A DNA stretch of 8,297 nucleotides from Candidatus Altimarinota bacterium (GTDB taxonomy: Bacteria > Patescibacteriota > Gracilibacteria > UBA4473), in NCBI GenBank assembly GCA_905478675.1, contig CAJQJI010000081.1, forward strand, positions 1-8,297, given 5' to 3'. Positions 1-5,408 of the stretch are shown here, in pieces (the stretch's first letter is position 1; each line of letters begins with the position of its first letter). The notes beneath the pieces were generated by a model that saw only the letters and a program-made list of their open reading frames with translations, had not been told where the DNA came from and ran no database searches. Made by a program: the position numbers and the translations under genes.

Positions 1-1413
1 GTCGGTTAAACAGTCTAGTTTTTGGACTGAACCATCGTGATCTCGGATATGACGCCAAGTTTCAACATCATTTTTGCCTTTTTCTTCCAGTAACTCTACT
101 AAGAATGGATTTTTGATCGTCGTTTTAATTTTCTGAATATCTTTCACGTAACAGTTAGACCAAATTGGCTCAATCCCTTGTGAAACTTGACCTAAAATAA
201 AGGCTGAAGAAGTCGTTGGCGCTACGGCCATAGTAGTGGTGTTGCGTCGTCCGTAGCCCTTAAGCACTTCTGGTTCGCCAAATTTTTCGCCCATTTCAGC
301 TGAGGCTTTGTAGGTGCGCTCTTGAACCAGTTTGAAAATATCATGGTTTAGTTTGGCGGCTTCTCGGCTTTCAAAGCTAATTCGGTTTTTTTGTAGATAA
401 GAATGCCAACCTAAAACTCCTAAGCCAAGCGCTCGGTGACGGCGCGCAAAGTTGTAGGCTCGCTCCATAAACATAAATACTTTTTGGTCATGCGGATCTT
501 CGCTGTCGCGGTAAGCTTCTAGTTTTTCAATAAACTCACTCATAACTGTATCCAAAAAGTAGGTTAAAGTTTCTACCGCATCAGTATCTTTCCAAGCATC
601 GTAGTGCAAAATGTTGATAGAAGATAAACAACAAACGAATGATTCATCGTTTTTACTTGGGAGCATAATTTCAGTACACAAGTTACTGGCCCAAATACGT
701 CGGCCCTCTTTAGCGTACACATCAACGGTGTTATCATTTACGTTATCTTCAAACAAAATGTAAGGATACCCAATTTCACCTCGACGTTGGATAACTTTGG
801 CCCATAGTTTTCGTTTTTCTTCGTCGCCCTCAATCATTGATTCCATCCATTCATTACTCGCCGTCACTCCATGGGTTAATTTTTGGATAGGGTTCCCTTC
901 GGTTCCTAAATCTAAGAATTCGTTCGCATCGGGATGACTAAGCGGTAAGTAAGGAGCAAATTGCCCTCGTCGCGTCGCGCCTTGGCTCACAATATCGACC
1001 ATTTTATCAAACAGTTGCATGAAATGAACCGCCCCAGAGGATTTACCATTATTGGTAATCGGGGCGCCTCGGTGACGCAGGTTTCCAAAATAACCAGACG
1101 TTCCACCGCCCATTTTAGACATCATCCCAACTTCGCCCTGAGTGAATAAAATTTCCCCCATATCATCTCCCACAAAAGAGCCAAAACAACTAATCGGTAA
1201 CCCTCGTTTTTGGCCAAAATTAGACCAAACCGGTGACGCTAAAGAGTAGTAACCTTCTGACATATATTTATAAAATTTGTCCGCAAAGCCCTCAATGCCA
1301 TTAATTTCTTGGGCTCGATCCGCGATTTGGCGAATTCGTTCTTCTGGGGTTACACCAGGGAGTAAGTAACCTCTTTCAAGGAATTTTCGGCTGTTTTCAG
1401 TTAACCATTTCAT
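1..1413 (-). CDS. nrdA: Class I ribonucleoside-diphosphate reductase, catalytic (alpha) subunit, C-terminal part beyond the window
   Basis: NrdA reduces ribonucleoside diphosphates to deoxyribonucleotides, using a thiyl radical generated through NrdB. Translating the minus strand from the ATG at 1413 gives 471 codons without a stop, so the gene continues off the left edge. An in-frame TAA lies about 45 bases upstream and this is the first ATG after it. Visible active-site pieces are PISCF with Cys76 (equivalent to E. coli Cys225), SNLCTE with Asn244, Cys246 and Glu248 (E. coli Asn437, Cys439, Glu441), Cys261 in VCCLSS (E. coli Cys462), and the PTTSSA loop near 399-404. Cys76 lies about 150 residues earlier than in E. 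coli, so the N-terminal ATP-cone is absent. The C-terminal radical-transfer tyrosines and the swinging cysteine pair are outside the window. It follows nrdB after a 90-base gap, probably on the same mRNA. No Shine-Dalgarno sequence is seen; the leader before ATG is C- and T-rich. Confidence 0.96.
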   Translation of the reverse strand, partial: MKWLTENSRKFLERGYLLPGVTPEERIRQIADRAQEINGIEGFADKFYKYMSEGYYSLASPVWSNFGQKRGLPISCFGSFVGDDMGEILFTQGEVGMMSKMGGGTSGYFGNLRHRGAPITNNGKSSGAVHFMQLFDKMVDIVSQGATRRGQFAPYLPLSHPDANEFLDLGTEGNPIQKLTHGVTASNEWMESMIEGDEEKRKLWAKVIQRRGEIGYPYILFEDNVNDNTVDVYAKEGRRIWASNLCTEIMLPSKNDESFVCCLSSINILHYDAWKDTDAVETLTYFLDTVMSEFIEKLEAYRDSEDPHDQKVFMFMERAYNFARRHRALGLGVLGWHSYLQKNRISFESREAAKLNHDIFKLVQERTYKASAEMGEKFGEPEVLKGYGRRNTTTMAVAPTTSSAFILGQVSQGIEPIWSNCYVKDIQKIKTTIKNPFLVELLEEKGKNDVETWRHIRDHDGSVQKLDCLTD

Positions 1414-1503
1414 GGAGTAGTGGGAGTTAAAGAGTAATTTAAAGGGGCGCTGTACTTAAAATTTACAGCTGTGTTGTTATAAAAAGGGAAGTATGGCGTG
1501 AGT
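1414..1503 (-). other. nrdB-nrdA intergenic spacer
   Basis: This 90-base gap separates the nrdB stop (TAG) from the nrdA start on the minus strand. I see no convincing terminator, promoter or Shine-Dalgarno sequence in it. The last bases before the nrdA ATG, read on the minus strand, are CT-rich (ACTCCCACTACTCC). Cotranscription of nrdB and nrdA is inferred from the short distance and the shared function. Confidence 0.5.
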
Positions 1504-2778
1504 CTAGAATAAGTCGTCGGCGGTAATACTTTTACTTTTCTTATTGTAATTGACGGATCTTTTTACAAAGAAATCAATATGCTTCGTGCCAATAATTTCT
1601 TCATCAAACCATTCAGACTGTTCGAGTAAATCGTTGTTGGTTTCAAATATGGGTTTAATATCGAGGCTTTTGAGTGATCGATTAAATCGGTCTTTAATAA
1701 ATTCTTCAACGATTACTTTTGGTAGAAATTCAAGTTCGCCCTCTTCAAAAATCCAATCAATAATTTTTTTCTCAGATTCATAGGCTTGAAGACACATGTC
1801 TTGCACCATTTGGCTGTGTTTATCATCAAACCAACTTGGGTTCTCTTTTTTAATGATTTGAATAACATCAATCCCAAAATTACCGTGAATTTGTTCTTCT
1901 TTAGACGTCGCTTCAACCACATTCGAAACGCCTTTAAGTTTACTTTTGTGTTTATTGAAGGCCATCATAATGAGGAACTGTGAGAACAGTGAAACGTGTT
2001 CAATAAACAGCGAGAACAATAAAATTGATTCGGCATAATCGCGATTATCTTCACTACGAGAGTGTTTGAGCGCGTTTTCAAGATAATCAACCCGCTCCAT
2101 CATAACGGGGTTGTGTTTTAGGTTTTCAAATTCCTCGTTGAGTCCCAGAATTTCAAGTAAGTGTGAATAAGCATCATGGTGACGTACTTCACTTTCGGCA
2201 AAAGTTGCGCCCACGGCCCCGATTTCGGGTTTTGGGAGTTTTTCATGTAAGTTCCCCCAAAAGGTTTTAACGGCGACTTCGATTTGAGAAATAGCCAGCA
2301 TGGTACGACTAATGGCTTCTCGTTCATGGTCGCTCATGCCGACTTTGAAATCTTGAATATCACTGGTGAAATTAAATTCAGTGTGAATCCAGTAAGAGTG
2401 ACGAATCGCGTCGGTGTATTCCAATAATTCTGGGTACTCGTAGGGTTTTAAGTTGATTCGTTTTTTGAAAATATCGAGCTTTCGGTCTTCAGCTTGTTTG
2501 GCTCGGTAGAGAATATAACCCTTTGCGGCGTCATGAAACTCACTGTTCATTAACGCATCTTCTACAATATTTTGCACGCCTTCTACTGAAGGAATATAGC
2601 GTTTATCTTTTAACTTAATATCTTCAAGCGTTTGAATGACTTCATCGGCAATGCGTTGGGCATCGGCTTGATTGCCATCGTTGGCTGCGTGCATTGCTTT
2701 ACTGATAGCTTCAACAATTTTTGAGGTATCAAATTTTTTGATACTTTCGTCTCGTTTTTGAATGTGAGTAATCGCCAT
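1504..2778 (-). CDS. nrdB: Class I ribonucleotide reductase radical-generating (beta) subunit with N-terminal ATP-cone
   Basis: NrdB (424 aa) makes and holds the metal-based or tyrosyl radical that starts catalysis in NrdA. Residues about 3-95 form an ATP-cone, the nucleotide-binding on/off switch normally found on NrdA: an IQKRD-type start, then YIPSVEGVQNIVEDAL and a KGYILYR end. Residues about 120-424 are the ferritin-like R2 domain. Inferred dinuclear metal ligands are Glu167 (Asp84 in E. coli), Glu197, His200, Glu260, Glu295 and His298. Tyr204 occupies the radical tyrosine position (E. coli Tyr122). Tyr411 near the C-terminus matches the radical-relay tyrosine, and the tail ends in DDLF. 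The architecture matches the Leeuwenhoekiella blandensis type, where dATP binding to the NrdB cone gives inactive tetramers and a Mn(III)Mn(IV) centre was reported. nrdA, lacking a cone, follows. The start is the first ATG of the cone; the leader (TTTTTCTCCT before ATG) has no Shine-Dalgarno site. Confidence 0.97.
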   Translation of the reverse strand: MAITHIQKRDESIKKFDTSKIVEAISKAMHAANDGNQADAQRIADEVIQTLEDIKLKDKRYIPSVEGVQNIVEDALMNSEFHDAAKGYILYRAKQAEDRKLDIFKKRINLKPYEYPELLEYTDAIRHSYWIHTEFNFTSDIQDFKVGMSDHEREAISRTMLAISQIEVAVKTFWGNLHEKLPKPEIGAVGATFAESEVRHHDAYSHLLEILGLNEEFENLKHNPVMMERVDYLENALKHSRSEDNRDYAESILLFSLFIEHVSLFSQFLIMMAFNKHKSKLKGVSNVVEATSKEEQIHGNFGIDVIQIIKKENPSWFDDKHSQMVQDMCLQAYESEKKIIDWIFEEGELEFLPKVIVEEFIKDRFNRSLKSLDIKPIFETNNDLLEQSEWFDEEIIGTKHIDFFVKRSVNYNKKSKSITADDLF

Positions 2779-2839
2779 AGGAGAAAAAGAGGGAGGTTAA
2801 GAAATGAAAGAAAAGTTGTGTGGTTAAATTAAAATGTAA

Positions 2840-2889
2840 TTTTTAGGGGCTAAAAACGCTGCAAACCATCTTTAAAATAAGGTTTTTAG
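2840..2889 (-). promoter_or_regulatory. Alternative small hairpins in the predicted nrdB mRNA leader
   Basis: On the plus strand, TTTTTAG (2840-2846) and CTAAAAA (2850-2856) form a 7-bp perfect inverted repeat with a GGG loop. The segment CTAAAAAC (2850-2857) is also perfectly complementary to GTTTTTAG (2882-2889), with a 24-base loop. In the nrdB mRNA the middle segment could pair with only one partner at a time. Both stems are AT-rich and weak, so this may be chance in an AT-rich leader. A regulatory role is speculation. Confidence 0.2.
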
Positions 2890-2922
2890 GTCAGTTTTGC
2901 GAAATTTTTATTTTTTTGTTTT

Positions 2923-2938
2923 TCCCAATATCTGGGGA
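2923..2938 (-). promoter_or_regulatory. Probable NrdR box, nrdB-proximal copy
   Basis: The plus-strand sequence TCCCAATATCTGGGGA agrees with the known NrdR-box consensus ACACWATATATWGTGT at 10 of 16 positions and is self-complementary in 6 of 8 base pairs, including the outer four and the central AT. Alone it would be weak. The support comes from the second, better copy starting exactly 32 bases away, since NrdR boxes usually occur as pairs about three helical turns apart upstream of nrd operons. NrdR is the zinc-finger/ATP-cone repressor of ribonucleotide reductase genes. Its own gene is not in this window. Confidence 0.6.
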
Positions 2939-2939
2939 G

Positions 2940-2947
2940 CAAAGATA
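2940..2947 (-). promoter_or_regulatory. Candidate nrdB promoter -7 element (TAnnTTTG type)
   Basis: Read on the minus strand this is TATCTTTG, an exact match to the Bacteroidota -7 consensus TAnnTTTG. It sits between the two NrdR-like boxes and about 160 bases upstream of nrdB, so transcription would start inside or near the nrdB-proximal box, as expected for repression by occlusion. No TTG -33 element was found at the usual 17-23 base distance; the nearest TTG is 26 bases upstream. An 8-base motif with two free positions can arise by chance. An ordinary sigma-70 promoter (TTGCAC, 17 bases, TAAAGT) over the distal box is an alternative. Confidence 0.4.
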
Positions 2948-2954
2948 ACTTTAA

Positions 2955-2970
2955 CCACTAGATGTTGTGG
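2955..2970 (-). promoter_or_regulatory. Probable NrdR box, nrdB-distal copy
   Basis: CCACTAGATGTTGTGG matches the NrdR-box consensus at 12 of 16 positions, including CAC at positions 2-4 with its TG/GTG counterpart and the central AT. It is self-complementary in 6 of 8 pairs; the two mismatched pairs (5/12 and 7/10) are the same as in the partner box at 2923-2938. Centre-to-centre spacing is 32 bases, on the same face of the helix. This implies that the nrdBA operon is under NrdR control, which would act together with the ATP-cone in NrdB to sense dATP/ATP at transcription and enzyme level. Confidence 0.7.
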
Positions 2971-2997
2971 GTGCAACTTTTTTAATTCAAATCATTT

Positions 2998-3010
2998 ACC
3001 AAAATTTGGT
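2998..3010 (+). promoter_or_regulatory. Perfect 6-1-6 palindrome upstream of uppP
   Basis: ACCAAA, a central A, then TTTGGT form a perfect inverted repeat. It overlaps the -35-like TTGGTG at 3006-3011 of the candidate uppP promoter, a usual operator position. No known regulator consensus was recognised. Confidence 0.3.
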
Positions 3011-3031
3011 GCATTATTTTTTTTATATAAA
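3006..3031 (+). promoter_or_regulatory. Weak candidate promoter for the uppP unit
   Basis: TTGGTG (3006-3011) and TATAAA (3026-3031, five of six matches to TATAAT) are separated by only 14 bases, which is shorter than the optimal 16-18. The region between is almost pure A/T. A start near 3038 would give a leader of roughly 85 bases. It is offered because uppP, maf and the next gene need a promoter in this gap, not because the match is strong. Confidence 0.25.
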
Positions 3032-3048
3032 ACCAAAAAATTAGCGAC

Positions 3049-3061
3049 GCTTTATTAAAGC
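3049..3061 (+). promoter_or_regulatory. Second perfect 6-1-6 palindrome upstream of uppP
   Basis: GCTTTA, a central T, then TAAAGC form a perfect inverted repeat about 20 bases downstream of the candidate -10 and 61 bases before the uppP start. It could be an operator or a small leader hairpin. Its sequence differs from the palindrome at 2998-3010, so they are not two copies of one site. Confidence 0.25.
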
Positions 3062-3122
3062 CATTTAGGTGGGGATTATGTATTTAAAAATGGAAATTTA
3101 AATAGACTCCACTACACTCTGG

Positions 3123-3917
3123 ATGATGGAAATTTGGCAAAGTTTACTGCTCGGTGTCGTTCAAGGGCTGACTGAATTTTTCCCCGTTTCTTCGAGTGGA
3201 CATTTGTTTTTAGCCGAAGTGTGGCTGGGGCTTAAACCCGACATTAATTTTACAATTTTATTGCACGCCGCCAGCTTATTGGCCGTGTTAGTTGTATATC
3301 GACAAGATGTCTGGAAGTTACTTAAAGCGGCTTTTGATGTTAAGGCGTGGCAACGTAAAAAGTTAGTATCAGACGGTATTCTGGCCTGGCAGTTAGTGGC
3401 GGCAACGATTTTTACCGTTGGGGTCGCGTTACTCATTGAGCCTTTCTTTGAATCGCTGTTAAATCTTAAATGGGTGGCCGGGACTTTAATTATTACCGGG
3501 GGACTGATTGTGGTAGCCGAAAAATGTAGACGAAAGAGTGAAATTAGTTTTACTTGGCCCCTAGCTATTGTACTTGGTCTCGTGCAAGGGTTGGCGGTTA
3601 TTCCTGGTATTTCCCGTTCGGGGCTCACTATTGCGTTTCTTATTTTGGTGGGGCTGAACCGACAGTTAGCGGTAAAGTTATCCTTCTTGCTTTCGATTCC
3701 TACTATTTTAGGCGCGCTGGTGTTTATGCTAAAAGACGAATGGGGGAGTTTAGATTTCAGCTTCGCCACGCTCGTCGGGTTTGCGGCTTCATTTTTAACC
3801 GCCCTAGCCGCTATTTATAGTATGAAGACGCTCGTGGAGCGTCGCTGGATTTGGTTTGCGCCTTATTGTCTTTTACTCGGCGGTGGCATCTTAATGTCGT
3901 TCTTTTTCTTTAATTAA
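3123..3917 (+). CDS. uppP: Undecaprenyl-diphosphatase (bacitracin-resistance family)
   Basis: UppP (BacA family) is a polytopic inner-membrane enzyme that dephosphorylates undecaprenyl diphosphate, recycling the lipid carrier used for peptidoglycan and surface polysaccharide export. The product is 264 aa, normal for the family. The first signature is QGLTEFFPVSSSGHL (14-28), with Glu18 and His27 equivalent to E. coli Glu21 and His30; Gln14 takes the place of Glu17, an accepted variant of the (E/Q)xxxE motif. The second is PGISRSGLT (161-169), with Arg165 equivalent to E. coli Arg174. Hydrophobic segments alternate throughout, including long ones near 87-105, 118-131, 146-160, 185-203, 214-231 and 245-262. 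Two ATG codons stand in tandem (3123 and 3126), so the N-terminus may be one residue shorter. No Shine-Dalgarno sequence precedes them. maf begins two bases after the stop, so the genes are probably cotranscribed and coupled. Confidence 0.96.
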   Translation: MMEIWQSLLLGVVQGLTEFFPVSSSGHLFLAEVWLGLKPDINFTILLHAASLLAVLVVYRQDVWKLLKAAFDVKAWQRKKLVSDGILAWQLVAATIFTVGVALLIEPFFESLLNLKWVAGTLIITGGLIVVAEKCRRKSEISFTWPLAIVLGLVQGLAVIPGISRSGLTIAFLILVGLNRQLAVKLSFLLSIPTILGALVFMLKDEWGSLDFSFATLVGFAASFLTALAAIYSMKTLVERRWIWFAPYCLLLGGGILMSFFFFN

Positions 3918-3919
3918 GC

Positions 3920-4555
3920 ATGAAACTCATTCTGGCTTCTACGTCTCCGAACCGTAAAGAACTCTTTGATCGTATGGGCGTGGTGTATGAAGCCATCGCG
4001 CCTGATTATGAAGAAATTATTGATCCGAATTTAGAGCCGTTTGCACAGGTTGAGGCTTTCGCCTTAGGGAAAGCCCAGTCTGTTTTTGACCGAGTTCGAA
4101 CTAAGTTCGAACTAAGTTCGAACTCAGACTTTATGGTGATGGGCTTTGATTCGATGATTGAATTCAAAGGTGGTAGTTTAGGTAAAGCGCATAGTGTAGA
4201 AGAAGCTACATTGATGCTAAAAAGCTTTGTCGGACAGTCACAACAAATTGTTTCGGGGTTTGCGCTTATCGGGCAATATAAAGGGAAAACGTTTGAAATT
4301 ACCGATCATCAAGCGACTCAAGCGCAGTTCAGAGATGATGTGACGGACGCTGAAATTGAGCACTACTTAAGTTTCGGTGACTGGCAGGGGAAATGTGGCG
4401 CGTATTCTATTTTAGGACCTGGAATCTTTTTTCTGGATTTTATCGCCGGAGATTTCCAAAACATTATTGGCGTGCCGGTGATAAAAATAGGGCACGATAT
4501 AAAAAAAGAACTGGGGGTTAGTTGGTTAGAATTATTAAACCCTAAAAATGAATAA
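3920..4555 (+). CDS. maf: Maf/YceF/YhdE-family nucleoside triphosphate pyrophosphatase
   Basis: Maf proteins hydrolyse noncanonical or canonical NTPs (dTTP, UTP or methylated GTP, depending on the branch) to monophosphates and are linked to cell-division arrest and nucleotide house-cleaning. The 211-aa product has the family order: STSPNR (7-12) phosphate-binding start with Arg12, acidic DYEEIID (29-35), LGKAQSV with Lys51, catalytic Asp77 in MGFDSM, Lys89 in LGKA, and the C-terminal GKCGAYSI (157-164) and GDFQNIIGVP (177-186) segments. The usual GADT is GFDS here, a divergent form, so substrate cannot be assigned. It lies two bases after uppP and overlaps the following gene by eight bases. 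An 11-bp tandem repeat encodes residues near 59-68, between Lys51 and Asp77, making this segment a lineage-specific insertion candidate. No Shine-Dalgarno sequence is seen. Confidence 0.9.
   Translation: MKLILASTSPNRKELFDRMGVVYEAIAPDYEEIIDPNLEPFAQVEAFALGKAQSVFDRVRTKFELSSNSDFMVMGFDSMIEFKGGSLGKAHSVEEATLMLKSFVGQSQQIVSGFALIGQYKGKTFEITDHQATQAQFRDDVTDAEIEHYLSFGDWQGKCGAYSILGPGIFFLDFIAGDFQNIIGVPVIKIGHDIKKELGVSWLELLNPKNE
4094..4124 (+). repeat. 11-bp tandem repeat, 2.8 copies, inside maf
   Basis: The unit GTTCGAACTAA starts at 4094, 4105 and 4116; the third copy stops after nine bases. Each unit contains the 8-bp palindrome GTTCGAAC. Because 11 is not a multiple of three, the three copies are read in three different frames, giving dissimilar residues (about Val59 to Ser68). 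Gain or loss of one unit would shift the maf frame; gain of three would keep it. Confidence 0.9.
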
Positions 4556-5027
4556 AGTGCTTCGATTCAGACTAGCCTCTCCCGACGATTTCAAGGCCGA
4601 TGTGCAATCGAAACTCTATGCGTTAGACGCTTTACGAACCTCTGTGTCGGGCGTTATAGCGCAGATAAATTCAATCTTAATTCAAGATGCACTGGATCAA
4701 GAAACCTTAAGAAAATTAACGATAGAACCTAAAACGAAACAGTTGCAAAGTTTCTTTTATAAAGAGATTAAAAAGATTGAAGCTTGGCAGCTAAAGGGAA
4801 TGCCTTTCTTTTATAAAGAGCAGGGAGAGCGTATTCACGCTCATTTTAATAAACTAATTCAGCAACTAGAGATATTTAAAACAACTGAAAACACAATTGA
4901 AGAAGCCCTGTGGTTCGAGGGACTTGCTTCTCAAATTATGGCTTGGAGCGCTATTCAAAATCAGCGAGAAACTGATTTTGATCACTCTAGTTTTCGGGAT
5001 TTATACGAACGAGTGAGAAATTTTTAA
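4548..5027 (+). CDS. Hypothetical helical protein, 159 aa
   Basis: I do not recognise this protein. It is 159 aa, rich in Lys, Glu, Gln, Leu and Ile, with no signal peptide or membrane segment, and looks largely alpha-helical; stretches near 15-55 and 94-125 have the heptad-like pattern of amphipathic helices or short coiled coils. The pentapeptide FFYKE occurs twice (69-73 and 87-91), encoded by an exact 16-bp repeat 54 bases apart. The start ATG overlaps the end of maf (ATGAATAA), which supports coupled translation and a place in the uppP-maf unit. Its stop TAA shares three bases with the convergent minus-strand gene. Codon use resembles the neighbours. The overlap with maf, length and typical bacterial composition argue that it is real; function is unknown. 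Confidence 0.75.
   Translation: MNKVLRFRLASPDDFKADVQSKLYALDALRTSVSGVIAQINSILIQDALDQETLRKLTIEPKTKQLQSFFYKEIKKIEAWQLKGMPFFYKEQGERIHAHFNKLIQQLEIFKTTENTIEEALWFEGLASQIMAWSAIQNQRETDFDHSSFRDLYERVRNF
4751..4820 (+). repeat. 16-bp in-frame direct repeat inside the 159-aa gene
   Basis: TTTCTTTTATAAAGAG occurs at 4751-4766 and again at 4805-4820. The offset is 54 bases (18 codons), so both encode FFYKE in the same frame. The intervening DNA is not recognisably duplicated, so this is either an old duplication of an 18-residue helical unit in which only the edge stays identical, or chance plus selection for the same motif. Confidence 0.85.
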
Positions 5028-5353
5028 CGCCCCATAATTTCTTTCATCAAGTCTTGCGAGCTTTTAAGCTGCTCAGTTAAATCATCAGCCCCGCCCAGTT
5101 CAATTGCCCCAGAATTTCCGAGTCCAGTGGAGCTCATAAGGCCTTGCACCATATCGTCTAAAAAAGCGATTGAAATCCAAGTAAGCAGTACAATAAACAA
5201 GAACTTAAGCCCCATAATAGCCACACGATAACGCTCCGTGAGAAGTGTTTTTTTGTTAAGTTCTAACGCTTCTATCTGGGTGGTAGCTATTTGCTGCAGT
5301 AGTGCTTCGTTCTTTTTAAGTTGTTCTAGCAAAGGGGTAATTGGGTCACTCAT
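5024..5353 (-). CDS. Small single-span membrane protein, 109 aa, unknown function
   Basis: I do not recognise the family. The N-terminal 40 residues form a charged helix with a heptad-like leucine/isoleucine pattern (LLEQLKKNEALLQQIATTQI region), probably a coiled coil. Arg41 and Arg43 precede one hydrophobic segment at about 45-65, so the N-terminus is probably cytoplasmic. A glycine/serine-rich linker follows (about 73-90, with GLGNSGAIELGG), then a short amphipathic tail ending MKEIMGR. The gene is read opposite to its neighbours: it converges on the 159-aa gene, sharing the TTAA at 5024-5027 for both stop codons, and diverges from the DUF1653 gene. The coherent helix-membrane-linker layout argues for a real gene, though it is short and has no Shine-Dalgarno sequence. 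An assembly or anchoring role is only a guess. Confidence 0.65.
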   Translation of the reverse strand: MSDPITPLLEQLKKNEALLQQIATTQIEALELNKKTLLTERYRVAIMGLKFLFIVLLTWISIAFLDDMVQGLMSSTGLGNSGAIELGGADDLTEQLKSSQDLMKEIMGR

Positions 5354-5408
5354 TAATTTATTTAGGAGAAGTTGCGCCTTCGCGCATTACCATTAAATTG
5401 TAGAGTAG
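5354..5408. promoter_or_regulatory. 55-bp divergent intergenic region with a GC hairpin
   Basis: This gap must hold the start signals of the 109-aa membrane protein gene (minus) and the DUF1653 unit (plus). Inside it, TGCGC (5373-5377) and GCGCA (5382-5386) form a perfect 5-bp stem with loop CTTC, the only GC-rich element in an AT-rich gap, so it could be an operator or hairpin shared by both directions. I found no convincing -35/-10 pair. With so little room, leaders must be short on at least one side. Confidence 0.4.

Larger units (their letters stand above)
2779..3122. other. Divergent control region between nrdB and uppP
   Basis: These 344 bases contain no plausible gene. They are AT-rich and separate two divergently read units. 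On the nrdB side lie two NrdR-box-like palindromes flanking a promoter-like TAnnTTTG element, and a leader with small inverted repeats. On the uppP side lie two perfect 6-1-6 palindromes and an AT-rich promoter candidate. Each is listed separately. Confidence 0.7.

Noticed and set aside
961..1149. A short plus-strand open frame inside nrdA
   Set aside because: It is the complement of conserved NrdA catalytic sequence on the minus strand, with no independent support.
3161..3769. A 202-aa open frame on the minus strand opposite uppP
   Set aside because: It lies entirely within uppP, whose catalytic motifs and membrane pattern are clear. The antisense product shows no domain or sensible composition.
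5045..5075. AGCTT-TT-AAGCT inverted repeat near the convergent gene ends as a terminator
   Set aside because: The stem is five pairs with a two-base loop, is not followed by a T-run in either direction, and lies in coding sequence.
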